Notes: generated by a model not told the origin, from the letters alone. DNA of 42,568 nucleotides from an uncultured Verrucomicrobiota bacterium (GCA_903835555.1 CAILNN010000288.1:1-42568); one strand, 5' to 3'; counted from the stretch's first letter, positions 1-8,934 are shown. A program made the numbers and translations.

Positions 1-32
1 AAATCGAGATGGGCATGGGTGTCGATTAACAT
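1..32 (-). CDS. tatD: TatD family metal-dependent DNase, N-terminal fragment (gene runs off the window)
   Basis: Read on the minus strand from an ATG at 32-30, the only visible codons give M-L-I-D-T-H-A-H-L-D-F. This is the characteristic start of TatD hydrolases, where the H-x-H pair following the first beta strand binds metal. The ATG lies three bases after the nadA stop codon, so the gene is the third member of a ferredoxin-nadA-tatD minus-strand run. Only 10 full codons are present. The assignment rests on this motif and its position, so it is likely but not certain. Other amidohydrolase-fold proteins can begin similarly. Confidence 0.6.
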   Translation of the reverse strand, partial: MLIDTHAHLD

Positions 33-35
33 GGC

Positions 36-1004
36 CTAGTCCATCGCCGACAATTGGAGCATCCGCTCAATTGGAGCGCGTCCGTGCGCGATCAGCTCGT
101 CGCTCAATTCCACGCGAGGAGATAGGTTGAGCAGGCAATCATGAAGCTTCTCCAACGTGTTCATCTTCATGTATCGGCATTCATTGCACGCGCACCGGTC
201 GGTCGGTGCTGGAATGAAGGTTTTCCCCGGACATTCCCGTCGGAGGCGGTGCAACATGCCCGCTTCCGTGGCAATGATGAAAGCCGGAGCCGGACTGGCT
301 TTGCAGTAGCCCACCATTTTTTCCGTTGAACAAACCTCGTCCGCCAACATTCGCACAGCCCGTGTGCATTCCGGATGCGCCACCAGCGGAGCCCCGGGAT
401 ATTCGTTTCTGATGCGCGTGATCGCAGCGTGGGTCCACTCCACATGAACGTAGCAGTTGCCTTTCCACAACGTCATGGGGCGCCCGGTTTGTTCCATCAC
501 CCAGGCCCCCAGATTTTCATCGGGCACAAACAAGAGGTCGCGTTCAGGGGGGGCATGTCGGACAATCTTGACTGCATTGCCACTGGTGCAAATCACGTCG
601 GACAAAGCCTTTACTTCTGCGGAACAATTGATGTAGGCGATGGTGTAGAAGTTGGGATTTGTCCGTTGCAGCGCTGCCAACTTGTCGGCCGGACAACTTT
701 GTTCCAAGGAACACCCAGCGTCCCGGTCGGGTAGAACGACGATTTTGTTTGGACTTAAAATCTTGGCCGTCTCAGCCATGAAATGGACTCCGCAAAAGAC
801 AATAACATCGGCCTGTGTCTTGGCTGCTTGCTGCGAAAGTCCCAGGGAATCGCCAACGTAATCCGCCACGTCTTGAATCTCGGGAATCTGGTAATTGTGC
901 GCCAGAATAACCGCCCGCCGAGCTTCCTTGAGGCGGCGGATTTCTTCCACCAAAGGAACGGACGGGCGGCCAGTCGATATGGGAGCAAGGTAGCCCGTTT
1001 TCAT
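36..1004 (-). CDS. nadA: Quinolinate synthase NadA
   Basis: NadA condenses iminoaspartate with dihydroxyacetone phosphate to quinolinate in de novo NAD synthesis, using a [4Fe-4S] cluster. The 322-residue product has the early A-H-N-Y-Q motif, and FMAETAKILSPNK followed by A-G-C-S-L-E-Q. The three cluster cysteines expected for the family fall at about residues 98 (GCSLEQ), 184 (GNCYVH) and 276 (CNEC). The HPEC and CSTEKM segments also match. The frame is open upstream to 1088, but the start at 1004 (MKTGYLAP) fits the family length and avoids overlap with the ferredoxin gene 37 bases upstream. No nadB or nadC is in view. The neighbouring ferredoxin could help keep the cluster reduced; that is inference. 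Confidence 0.95.
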   Translation of the reverse strand: MKTGYLAPISTGRPSVPLVEEIRRLKEARRAVILAHNYQIPEIQDVADYVGDSLGLSQQAAKTQADVIVFCGVHFMAETAKILSPNKIVVLPDRDAGCSLEQSCPADKLAALQRTNPNFYTIAYINCSAEVKALSDVICTSGNAVKIVRHAPPERDLLFVPDENLGAWVMEQTGRPMTLWKGNCYVHVEWTHAAITRIRNEYPGAPLVAHPECTRAVRMLADEVCSTEKMVGYCKASPAPAFIIATEAGMLHRLRRECPGKTFIPAPTDRCACNECRYMKMNTLEKLHDCLLNLSPRVELSDELIAHGRAPIERMLQLSAMD

Positions 1005-1041
1005 AACATTCCGTCGTTGCCCGACACTGGATTCAGCGCAA

Positions 1042-1485
1042 TCAGTGCGATTGGCGTAGCGTGACCGATCCCCGATCCAGTGTGACACAGCAGGTCAATC
1101 GATACTTTTCCGGGTCCTTGTTCCACTGATCCAGAACATCCAACTCTTCCGAAGTCGGTTCACTCAGATTCTCGCCACCGCTCACGACCTCCGCGACACA
1201 CGTGCCACAGGAACAATTGAAACACCCCGCCTCCATGTCGACCCCGGCGGCTTCGCCAGCATCCAAAAGCAAGGTACCATCGGCGACATCAGCCGTCGCT
1301 TGTTGGGGAAGAATGGTGATTTGGGCCACGTCTGTTGGGCTTTGGAGCCGTTTCAACCGTCTGATTGACGACCGAAGAGAATTAGCAGAGTCCTCGGTCG
1401 TGTCAACGCGGCTCAGATCACCACTCTTCGGTATCCTTTTGGCGAATGTTGCCGGGCACAACCATCTTCCATCGAATGGTTTCAT
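1042..1485 (-). CDS. [2Fe-2S] ferredoxin-type protein
   Basis: The C-terminal ~95 residues form a plant-type [2Fe-2S] ferredoxin domain. They contain C-x4-C-x2-C in the segment GCFNCSCGTC, and a fourth cysteine in RLTCCVTL near the end. Such domains carry single electrons to redox enzymes in the cytoplasm. The first ~50 residues (Arg/Ser-rich, low complexity) do not look like part of the fold. The true start may therefore be a later non-ATG codon, for example the GTG preceding AQITILP near 1329; the sequence does not decide this. The gene is upstream of nadA on the same strand with a 37-base gap, so co-transcription is likely. Partner enzymes are unknown. Confidence 0.8.
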   Translation of the reverse strand: MKPFDGRWLCPATFAKRIPKSGDLSRVDTTEDSANSLRSSIRRLKRLQSPTDVAQITILPQQATADVADGTLLLDAGEAAGVDMEAGCFNCSCGTCVAEVVSGGENLSEPTSEELDVLDQWNKDPEKYRLTCCVTLDRGSVTLRQSH

Positions 1486-1598
1486 TCTTAGGAGAACGTG
1501 TTACCTGTTATCCATCAAATGTTTACTTCGCCAGGCGAAATCGTTTCGGTGTCGTTGCCAATGGTTGACGCCTGCCCCTGTCCGATGGAGGATCATCG

Positions 1599-4500
1599 TT
1601 GAAGATGAATGACGACGGTGCTGGTCTTGATTCGGGATTTGCCGGCGGCCCGTTTGACGGCTTGGCAAATCTGGCGGCGCAAGTGGGGGCCTCGGCGGGT
1701 GCCGCCGTTGTTCTGCTCCATGGCGATGTGCTGCACATCGAGGGGCTTTCCGGGCTCGGCCAGGAATGGCTTCCGAACATTCGTGATTGGACACTCAGGC
1801 TTCTGGAGTCCGGCCAGCGAGGGAAAATCAACGTCATCGCCAACCAATCACCCAGCCACGGAATCGGTTGGCTGTGGGCGGAGCATCTTCGATCGGGTTC
1901 CGGTCAGTTAATTGGAGCGCTATTACTGCTGGATGAGGCACCACGGGAGCTCACCCGCCAGCAGTGCGATGGTTTGTCGACCATTGCTCATGAAGTGCTG
2001 ATGCACCTCGACCTCCGGCTTCAGGCGACCACATTGAATCGGGCGGCTGAGGCGCACCGCAAGACCGAAGCCGCTTTGCGGGACCGCGAGGCATTTTTCG
2101 AAAATCTGGTCGAACGGCTGCCGCAAAATATTTTTCACAAAGACCTGGATGGAAGATTCACCTTTGCGAATCAGCGATTTTGCGATCTGGTGGGGCATTC
2201 CCGGTCCAGCATCATCGGCTTGACCGATTTCGCCCTTTTCCCAAAGGCGCTGGCTGAAAAATATCAAGCCGACGATCATCGGGTCCTGGCCTCCGGACAA
2301 TTCTTCGAAACCACGGAGATGAACGTGACGCCGGATGGTAAACGGTATTGGGTTCATGTCATCAAGACCCCTCTGGTGGATGCCAGCGGACTTCCCGTCG
2401 GTATTCAGGCCATTTTTTGGGATGTCACCGGCGAGCATCTCACCCAGGAGCAGTTGGCCTATGAGAGAGAACAGTTGGCCTATGAGCGTGACCTGCTGCG
2501 TGCTCTGCTGGATTCCGCCCCGGATGCGATTTATTTCAAGGACCGGCAATCCCGGATAATTCGGTGCAGCCGGGCGCTCGCCCAGAAATTGGGATTTCCA
2601 GACAGTCCAGAGCTGGTGGGCAAATGCGACCACGATTTATTTGCCCTCGAGCATGCCGATGCCGCCCTGGCGTCTGAACAGCAGGTCATCAAAACCGGCG
2701 TGCCGGTCTTGGGACAAACCGAACGGGAAATCCTTCGGGATGGCCGGTCTCTCTGGGCGCTGACCAGCAAACTTCCTCTGCGCGATGCCCAGGGAGAAAT
2801 CACTGGGACATTCGGAATATCAAAAGATATTACGGCGCTTAAAAATGCTCAGGAGGAATTGGAGCGAGCCCAGGCCAACTATAAGAGCATCGTCGAAAAT
2901 GCCATCGACGGCATCTTTCAGACCACGCCCGATGGCCATTACATTCGGGCCAATATGGCCTTGGCGCGAATTTATGGGTTCGAGACACCCGAAGAGTTGA
3001 TCTCCAATCGGACCGATATTGAGCATCAGGTCTACGTCAATCCCGCCCGCCGCCGGGAATTCGTCGAAGTCCTGCAGCGGTGCGGTCGGGTGGACCATTT
3101 CGAAAGCCAGGTTTATCGCCGGGACCGCTCGATCATATGGATTTCTGAGAACGCTCGCGCGGTACGCGACACCTCGGATAACCTCCTCCATTATGAGGGC
3201 ACGGTGGAAGACATCTCCGCTCGTAAACGAGCCGAGGAAGAATTGAGCCGGGCGAATACCGAACTGGCGGCCGCTCGGGATGCCGCCCTTCAAAGCGCCC
3301 AGGCAAAATCCCGATTCCTCGCCAATACCAGCCATGAAATTCGAACCCCGATGAACGCCATTATCGGGATGAGCGGATTGCTGATGGACACCCCGCTGAC
3401 GGCGGAACAGCGCGATTACGTTGAAACCATTCGTGACAGTGCCTCCGGCTTGTTGACGGTCATCAATGATATCCTGGATTTCTCCAAGATTGAGTCCGGC
3501 AAGATCAATTTCGAAACGGCAGATTTTAATCCAAGAGATACGGTGGAGGATACGGCGGAACTGCTCGCAGAAAGAGCATTCTCCAAAGGCATCGAGTTTG
3601 CCGTCTGGATCGATCATGAACTGCCGACGCGCGTGAGGGGCGATTCAGCCCGGTTGCGACAAGTGCTGACCAATCTTCTCGGCAATGCCATCAAGTTTAC
3701 CCCCAATGGAGGGGATGTCCTTTTGCGGGTCGAACGGATGGCCATCCGCGACGGAAATGCCGATTTGCGATTTCTGGTCAAGGATACGGGCATCGGCATC
3801 GCGCCTGAATCGCAGGCGAAGATTTTTGAGGCATTTGAACAGGCTGACGGTTCAACCACCCGAAAATTCGGCGGTACCGGATTGGGACTGGCGATCAGTC
3901 GGCAGCTGGTCACCCGTATGGGTGGCCAGATTGGCGTTGAAAGTGAGGAGGGCAAGGGATCGACCTTTTGGTTTACCGCCACTTTTCCGTTATCTGCGGC
4001 GGTCGAAACGTCATCCAATTCGAGCCAGAAACTCATTGAATCAAGTAGTGCTGCGCTTCCCCGAATACTCTTGGTGGAAAACCATTCAGGCACTTCGGAA
4101 ACGCTGCGGCATGAGTTATCGGCCTTTCCGGTGGTTGTCGATTGGGTTGCCTCGGCTTCCGCCGCTCTGCAATGTTTGAAAGAATTGGCGAATCGGGGGC
4201 AAACCTATATTGGTGCATTGGTTGACTTAACGCTGCCCGATCAGGATGGCTTGGCCTTGGTCCACGAAGCCCACCTTCTATCCGGACTCGACTCACTTCG
4301 CGTGGTATTATTGGTTCCGTTGGGACAGCGCTTGGACCAAGGATTGCTCAGGACAGTAGGGGTCTCCGCCCAGTTGGTGAAGCCGGTCAAACAGAGCCGC
4401 CTACGTGACGTGGTTCGACATTTGATCCAAGGGGACCTTCCCGACCCTACCGATGACACCCGCTTTTTCTCCGCTGCATCCGTGAAACCAGCGTCCAATC

Positions 4501-5345
4501 GCCCTCTTCGCTTGCTGCTTGCCGAAGATAACCTGGTAAATCAAAAAGTCGCCGGAGCGCTACTTAAGAAACTTGGATATCGAGCCGAGATGGTTGGCAA
4601 TGGGCGAATGGTATTGGATGCCGTTTCCCGGAATGAGTATGACGCTATTCTGATGGATTGCCAGATGCCCGACCTTGACGGTTATCAGGCGACCCGCCAA
4701 TTGCGGCGCATGGAAGCAACTGGCGAATTGGGTGACCGCCCGCCCCACTACATCATCGCTTTGACCGCCAATGCCATGGCCGGTGACCGCGAACGATGTC
4801 TCGACGCGGGCATGGACGATTTTCTGACCAAGCCGTTGGACGAAAAGCTCCTATCGTCAGCACTCCAAAGGGCCTCCGCAACCGTCCATGCCCCGCCCGG
4901 ACAACGACCTCCGGAGCCGACGCCTCCCATCTCGGGTTCCGATTCAAAGGCCGATGCAAGCCTTCAGGAAATACCGGTATTGAACGAGGCGGAGCTGGAA
5001 AAATATCGGATACCAGATGATCCATCGGCCTTGAACGAATTGGTGGAACTCTTTCTAGAAGATTTGCCGTCTCGATTCGCAGACTTGCGGACCGCAGCCG
5101 CACGAAACGACGTCGCCGCGCTTCGAACCGCCGTGCACACGTTGAAAGGTAGCGCCAGTAATATGGGTGCGAGTCGTTTGGCCAGCGTTTGCCGTAATCT
5201 CGAAGAGAAACTGGGAAAAGGCGATGTGATCGATCTGCCGTCCGCATTGCCAGCCCTGGAGGCCGAGGAAGGTCCGCTGGTGGTTGCCCTGAAACGGTGG
5301 TTGCCATCTGGATCGGCACCTTTACAGGTAGCCGGCGAACAGTAA
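1599..5345 (+). CDS. Hybrid sensor histidine kinase with three PAS, two receiver and one HPt domain
   Basis: This 1248-residue phosphorelay protein has no signal peptide or clear membrane segment, so it is probably a cytoplasmic sensor. Order: a GAF-like region (about 1-150), PAS domains starting near 163, 297 and 426, a HisKA domain with phospho-acceptor His near 579 (SHEIRTPMN), and an HATPase with N box (NAIKFTPNGG, near 690) and DTGIGI. A first receiver (about 822-945) retains LVDLTLPDQDG, but its acidic pocket reads VEN rather than EDD/DD, so it may be degenerate. The second receiver (about 970-1095) is complete (AEDN, MDCQMPDLDG, KPL). An HPt domain has His near 1180 (HTLKGSASNMG). Start: a GGAGG at 1587-1591 sits 7 bases before the TTG at 1599 and 13 before the ATG at 1605, favouring TTG. 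The output partner is not in the window. Confidence 0.93.
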   Translation: MKMNDDGAGLDSGFAGGPFDGLANLAAQVGASAGAAVVLLHGDVLHIEGLSGLGQEWLPNIRDWTLRLLESGQRGKINVIANQSPSHGIGWLWAEHLRSGSGQLIGALLLLDEAPRELTRQQCDGLSTIAHEVLMHLDLRLQATTLNRAAEAHRKTEAALRDREAFFENLVERLPQNIFHKDLDGRFTFANQRFCDLVGHSRSSIIGLTDFALFPKALAEKYQADDHRVLASGQFFETTEMNVTPDGKRYWVHVIKTPLVDASGLPVGIQAIFWDVTGEHLTQEQLAYEREQLAYERDLLRALLDSAPDAIYFKDRQSRIIRCSRALAQKLGFPDSPELVGKCDHDLFALEHADAALASEQQVIKTGVPVLGQTEREILRDGRSLWALTSKLPLRDAQGEITGTFGISKDITALKNAQEELERAQANYKSIVENAIDGIFQTTPDGHYIRANMALARIYGFETPEELISNRTDIEHQVYVNPARRREFVEVLQRCGRVDHFESQVYRRDRSIIWISENARAVRDTSDNLLHYEGTVEDISARKRAEEELSRANTELAAARDAALQSAQAKSRFLANTSHEIRTPMNAIIGMSGLLMDTPLTAEQRDYVETIRDSASGLLTVINDILDFSKIESGKINFETADFNPRDTVEDTAELLAERAFSKGIEFAVWIDHELPTRVRGDSARLRQVLTNLLGNAIKFTPNGGDVLLRVERMAIRDGNADLRFLVKDTGIGIAPESQAKIFEAFEQADGSTTRKFGGTGLGLAISRQLVTRMGGQIGVESEEGKGSTFWFTATFPLSAAVETSSNSSQKLIESSSAALPRILLVENHSGTSETLRHELSAFPVVVDWVASASAALQCLKELANRGQTYIGALVDLTLPDQDGLALVHEAHLLSGLDSLRVVLLVPLGQRLDQGLLRTVGVSAQLVKPVKQSRLRDVVRHLIQGDLPDPTDDTRFFSAASVKPASNRPLRLLLAEDNLVNQKVAGALLKKLGYRAEMVGNGRMVLDAVSRNEYDAILMDCQMPDLDGYQATRQLRRMEATGELGDRPPHYIIALTANAMAGDRERCLDAGMDDFLTKPLDEKLLSSALQRASATVHAPPGQRPPEPTPPISGSDSKADASLQEIPVLNEAELEKYRIPDDPSALNELVELFLEDLPSRFADLRTAAARNDVAALRTAVHTLKGSASNMGASRLASVCRNLEEKLGKGDVIDLPSALPALEAEEGPLVVALKRWLPSGSAPLQVAGEQ
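2448..2489 (+). repeat. 21-base tandem duplication in the PAS1-PAS2 linker of the histidine kinase
   Basis: Two adjacent 21-base units each encode E-Q-L-A-Y-E-R (residues about 284-297). They differ at three bases, all synonymous. The unit is one heptad long, so the duplication lengthens the helical linker between PAS domains without changing its coiled-coil register. Confidence 0.85.
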
Positions 5346-5354
5346 AGTTGTCCG

Positions 5355-5876
5355 ATGGAAGTGCTCCACGCGCCCTGGCGCATTGAATATATTCGAAGTC
5401 CCAAGAAGGGAATGCACCCCGGCGAAGAGTCTTTATTTTCTCGGATTGCCCGGGAGGATCGGGATATCGAGAACTATGTCCTGGTGCGCTCCCGCTCCTG
5501 CTTTGCTGTTCTCAATGCCTTTCCCTACAACGGCGGGCACCTCATGATTGTTCCCTATCGACAGATCGAGTCTCTCGAAGACTTGGTGGACGACGAACTT
5601 CTTGATTTGATGCGGTTGGCCCAGCGCTGCCTGCGAGCCGCACGAGCGGTGATGCACCCCCAAGGTTTTAACCTGGGACTAAACCTGGGAAAATGCGCTG
5701 GTGCAGGCATCGCCGAACACCTGCATCTCCACGTTGTCCCCCGCTGGGAGGGAGACACCAATTTTATGCCCGTGATCGCCGGAACCAATGTCGTGCCGGA
5801 AGCCTTGCTCGAAACCGCCGCAGCATTACGCGCGGAACTTCAACGCGATCTGGCTGCAAATCCATTCCCGGCCTGA
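5355..5876 (+). CDS. HIT family hydrolase / ATP adenylyltransferase-like protein
   Basis: The histidine triad proteins hydrolyse or transfer nucleotidyl groups (Ap4A, AMP esters). The 173-residue product follows the actinobacterial/general 'ATP adenylyltransferase' HIT layout: an opening WRIEYI, then NAFPYNGGHLMIVPYR, NLGLNLG, and the catalytic triad H-L-H-L-H at about residues 122-126, followed by VVPRW-GDTNFMPV. Homologues usually have a zinc-binding C-x-x-C shortly after the opening helix. Here that position reads S-L-F-S, so the zinc site seems lost while the active-site histidines are kept. It starts 9 bases after the kinase stop and leads a run with phoH, ybeY and recO. Confidence 0.88.
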   Translation: MEVLHAPWRIEYIRSPKKGMHPGEESLFSRIAREDRDIENYVLVRSRSCFAVLNAFPYNGGHLMIVPYRQIESLEDLVDDELLDLMRLAQRCLRAARAVMHPQGFNLGLNLGKCAGAGIAEHLHLHVVPRWEGDTNFMPVIAGTNVVPEALLETAAALRAELQRDLAANPFPA

Positions 5877-5899
5877 ACCGTATCCAATTCCTGATTTCC

Positions 5900-6904
5900 G
5901 TGCCCACCGAGACCCTTCACTACGAAAGTGCCCGATCCGCTCAGGCTCTTTTTGGAAACGACGAAAAAAATCTCCGCCTCCTGGAAACCGAATTGGCGGT
6001 CCGCGCCACCTCCCGCGAGGGCTGGATAAAATTGGAAGGCGAAGTATCCGAGCTCAGCCAAGCCAAGCGCCTCTTTGAAGCGCTCGATCGAAGTCGCCAG
6101 GCGGACGGAGTCGCCGCCCGCCCCCGTGATTTCACCCACGCTCTGCATGTCCTGAAACACGATGGACCGGATGCCCTCGATTCCCTATTCGCCAACCGGA
6201 TATCCACTTCGGGCAAGAAATCCGTCGTCACACCCAAGACGGTTGGGCAACACCGCTACGTCCAGGCCATTCGCGATCACGATGTCACCTTTGGGATTGG
6301 CCCCGCCGGTACCGGGAAAACCTATCTCGCCATGGCCATGGCCGTCGCCGCCCTGCGCGAGGGGCGCGTCAGCCGGATTATCCTGACCCGGCCCGCCGTC
6401 GAGGCAGGAGAAGCCTTGGGATTTCTCCCGGGTGACTTGTATCAAAAACTCGACCCGTACCTGCGTCCATTGCATGACGCATTGCACGACATGATGCCGG
6501 TCGATGAAATCCAAAGGAATATGGAACGGGGCGTCATTGAAATTGCGCCGCTGGCCTACATGCGGGGGCGCACTCTGAATCAATCATTTATCGTCCTGGA
6601 CGAGGCTCAGAACACCACCGCCGAACAGATGTTGATGTTCTTAACCCGACTCGGCTTTGGTTCCAAAGTCGTGGTCACCGGCGATCCCACCCAGATTGAT
6701 CTGCCCAGGAACAAATACTCGGGCATCCTCGAGGCCATGCGGGCCTTGCGCAATGTGGAAGGCATCGCTCTCATCCATTTTGAGAAACGCGACGTCGTGC
6801 GGCATCCGCTCGTTCAACGCATCGTTCACGCCTATGAACTGCACCGTGGAACGGTGGCAGGTGTTTCCCCGACGCCCGGATCGCGTGAGGGTTCGGTGCC
6901 ATGA
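5900..6904 (+). CDS. PhoH family ATPase
   Basis: PhoH-like proteins are predicted RNA-associated P-loop ATPases, often encoded next to ybeY, as here. The product has an N-terminal RNA-binding-like region of about 110 residues, a Walker A GPAGTGKT at about 134-141, the LTRPAVEAGEALGFLPGDL signature, a Walker B FIVLDEAQN and the sensor segment VVTGDPTQIDLP. The frame is open from 5693, inside the HIT gene, but those codons look non-coding. The GTG at 5900 (V-P-T-E-T-L) gives the expected ~334 residues and lies 23 bases after the HIT stop. No convincing ribosome binding site is visible, so the start is provisional. The stop overlaps the ybeY start (ATGA). Confidence 0.92.
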   Translation: MPTETLHYESARSAQALFGNDEKNLRLLETELAVRATSREGWIKLEGEVSELSQAKRLFEALDRSRQADGVAARPRDFTHALHVLKHDGPDALDSLFANRISTSGKKSVVTPKTVGQHRYVQAIRDHDVTFGIGPAGTGKTYLAMAMAVAALREGRVSRIILTRPAVEAGEALGFLPGDLYQKLDPYLRPLHDALHDMMPVDEIQRNMERGVIEIAPLAYMRGRTLNQSFIVLDEAQNTTAEQMLMFLTRLGFGSKVVVTGDPTQIDLPRNKYSGILEAMRALRNVEGIALIHFEKRDVVRHPLVQRIVHAYELHRGTVAGVSPTPGSREGSVP

Positions 6905-7392
6905 ATCCAACCTGGAAAACCGATGATGGACTGCGGGTGATCAACCGCCAGCGCTTCCAAAAGCTCCATCTCAAAGGCATCGCCCATGCATGTGGTGAGA
7001 TTCTCAACGACCTGGGGGTGTCGTATGAATTGGGAATTGTCTTCGTTGGAATCCGGACAATGGCCGACGCCAACCAGCGATACCTCCAACACAGCGGTTC
7101 CACCGATGTCATTACCTTCGACTACGGAAGCAAGCCGAATCGCCTGCACGGAGACCTGCTGATTTCCGTACCCGACGCCTGGAAGCAGGCATTGGAATTC
7201 CAGACCACGGGCGAAGCCGAACTGCTTCGGTACGTAATCCATGGCATGCTCCATTTGCAGGGATTTGACGATCAGACTCCGAGTGCTCGCCGCCAGATGA
7301 AGGTTCGGGAGAATCAACTGGTGCGCCGCCATTTCAGCGCGGCTTCGGGCTTCCTCGACCCACAAATCTCCACTAAGAGGCGGCGTTCCTAG
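6901..7392 (+). CDS. ybeY: Endoribonuclease / rRNA maturation factor YbeY
   Basis: YbeY is a metal-dependent factor in 16S rRNA 3' maturation and ribosome quality control. The 163-residue product contains the family's TDVITFDY and GDLLISV strands and the metal motif H-G-M-L-H-L-Q-G-F-D-D. Zinc ligands align with His114 and His118 of the family, but the third ligand, normally His, is Asp here (residue 124). The gene overlaps phoH by four bases (ATGA), so the two are probably translationally coupled, consistent with the widespread phoH-ybeY pairing. The basic tail (TKRRRS) ends six bases before recO. Confidence 0.93.
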   Translation: MNPTWKTDDGLRVINRQRFQKLHLKGIAHACGEILNDLGVSYELGIVFVGIRTMADANQRYLQHSGSTDVITFDYGSKPNRLHGDLLISVPDAWKQALEFQTTGEAELLRYVIHGMLHLQGFDDQTPSARRQMKVRENQLVRRHFSAASGFLDPQISTKRRRS

Positions 7393-7397
7393 CAATT

Positions 7398-8036
7398 ATG
7401 GAACGGCGGGCATCGGGCATCGTTGTCAGAGTTCGGCCATTGACCGAAACGAGCCTGATTGTTCATTGGATCACGGGCGAAATGGGACGCGTCGCCACCG
7501 TGGCCAAGGGAGCACGGCGTCCCAAATCCCCGTACGCCGGAAAGCTGGACCTCTTTTTCTCGGCTGACTTCAGCTACAAGACAGCCCTTCGAGGCGAACT
7601 CCACACATTACTGGAAGTCAGCGTGACCGACACCCATCCAAAGCTTCGGATGGACTACTCCGCTTTGCGAATCGCCGCCTACGGAGCGGCCTTCATCGAG
7701 CAAATGACGGAAGCCGACACGCCGCTGCCGGAGATTTTTGACCTGTTCAACGGCCTTATCGACCATCTCTCAACCGGGCCGACTCAACCCCGCTTGGTCT
7801 ATGCGTTTGAGCTTCGTCTATTGGCCATGCTTGGAACAGATTTCGATGCAGGAGATAACCGGAACGGCCTGGTTGAATTGGCCCGGGACCTTCAGGAATT
7901 ACCGTGGACGGACTTGGGTGACTTAAAGCCGTCTGCGGAGGCTGTCCGTCGTCTGCGCCACGCTCTGCAAGTCTACATCGTGCGGCAATGCGAAAAACTG
8001 CCTGCGGGAAGGGCCGAAGCGCTGAGCGCTGGTTGA
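7398..8036 (+). CDS. recO: DNA repair protein RecO
   Basis: RecO binds ssDNA and SSB and helps load RecA in the RecFOR pathway. The 212-residue product opens with the N-terminal OB fold (SGIVVRVRPLTETSLIVHWITGE followed by GRVATVAKGARRPKSPYAGKLDLF), the most conserved part of RecO. A helical region follows (YGAAFIEQMTEADTPLPEIFDLF and the PRLVYAFELRLLAMLG helix). It lacks the four-cysteine zinc module seen in some RecO proteins and is slightly short, ending soon after the last helical segment. It follows ybeY by five bases and is probably in the same operon. Confidence 0.9.
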   Translation: MERRASGIVVRVRPLTETSLIVHWITGEMGRVATVAKGARRPKSPYAGKLDLFFSADFSYKTALRGELHTLLEVSVTDTHPKLRMDYSALRIAAYGAAFIEQMTEADTPLPEIFDLFNGLIDHLSTGPTQPRLVYAFELRLLAMLGTDFDAGDNRNGLVELARDLQELPWTDLGDLKPSAEAVRRLRHALQVYIVRQCEKLPAGRAEALSAG

Positions 8037-8151
8037 GGCCGTGCAGTGTCATGTCTCACCGCCAAAAAAATCGCAAAGCCGCAGGCTATAAGCCGTCCGC
8101 AGGACCGGGCAGGACGTTGCGGGCATCCCGGTTTCGGATATCTTTCCAGCT

Positions 8152-8934
8152 ATGAAACGAACCCTTCTGCTCGCCAGCTTGGCATTGAGCTTGATGACTC
8201 ATGCCGCCGTGAAAACCGAAGTCGTTACCTATCAAGAAGGTAATACGACTTTGGAAGGCTATGTTGCCTATGACGATGCCGTGACCGGTCCACGCCCCGG
8301 GATTGTTGTCGTCCACCAATGGATGGGACTGGGCGACTACGAAAAAAAGCGCGCCCAGATGCTGGCCGAGCTAGGTTACGTTGCCTTTTGTGCGGACATC
8401 TATGGAAAAGGAGTCCGGGCTTCCAACCCCGGCGATGCCGGCAAATTGGCCGGTCAATACAAAGGTGACCGAGCCCTGCTCCGCAAGCGGGTCGAGGCTG
8501 CTCTCGCAAAATTACGTACCCTCCCTCAAGTCAACGGGAAAAAGGTTGCGGCGATCGGCTATTGCTTCGGCGGCACCACTGTCTTGGAATTGGCCCGTTC
8601 AGGGGCGGATGTTGCTGGCGTGGTCAGCTTTCATGGCGGCTTGAGCACCCCGACCCCCGAGGATGCCAAGAACATCAAAGCCCGGGTCTTGGCCTTGCAC
8701 GGAGCCGACGATCCATTTGTTCCAGCCACCGAGGTTGACGGCTTTGAAAAGGAAATGCGCGATGCCGCAGTCGATTGGCAATTGGTTTCCTACGGTGGTG
8801 CCGTTCACAGCTTTACCGATTGGAATGCCACCGGTGCCATGAAGGGTGCTCAATACAACGCCTCCGCAGACAAGCGTTCCTGGGAACACATGAAGTCATT
8901 TTTCGCCGAAATTTTCCCATCCTCCCGCCCATGA
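8152..8934 (+). CDS. Secreted dienelactone hydrolase family protein
   Basis: An alpha/beta hydrolase of 260 residues with a clear signal peptide (MKRTLLLASLALSLMTHA, cleavage near residue 18). The fold is DLH-like: PGIVVVHQWMGLGDYEKKRA, the nucleophile elbow G-Y-C-F-G-G with Cys138, the acid in HGADDPFVP (Asp186/187), and His219 in GGAVHSF. DLH enzymes open lactone rings, but many family members have other esterase roles, so the substrate is not known. The cysteine rather than serine nucleophile is typical of the family. It overlaps the following oxidoreductase by ATGA, suggesting joint expression. Confidence 0.9.
   Translation: MKRTLLLASLALSLMTHAAVKTEVVTYQEGNTTLEGYVAYDDAVTGPRPGIVVVHQWMGLGDYEKKRAQMLAELGYVAFCADIYGKGVRASNPGDAGKLAGQYKGDRALLRKRVEAALAKLRTLPQVNGKKVAAIGYCFGGTTVLELARSGADVAGVVSFHGGLSTPTPEDAKNIKARVLALHGADDPFVPATEVDGFEKEMRDAAVDWQLVSYGGAVHSFTDWNATGAMKGAQYNASADKRSWEHMKSFFAEIFPSSRP

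Noticed and set aside
1498..1602. 35-codon GTG frame with a GGAG just upstream, ahead of the histidine kinase
   Set aside because: The GGAG is only three bases from the GTG, too close for a ribosome binding site. The product is not recognisable and the frame overlaps a better SD for the kinase. Treated as chance.
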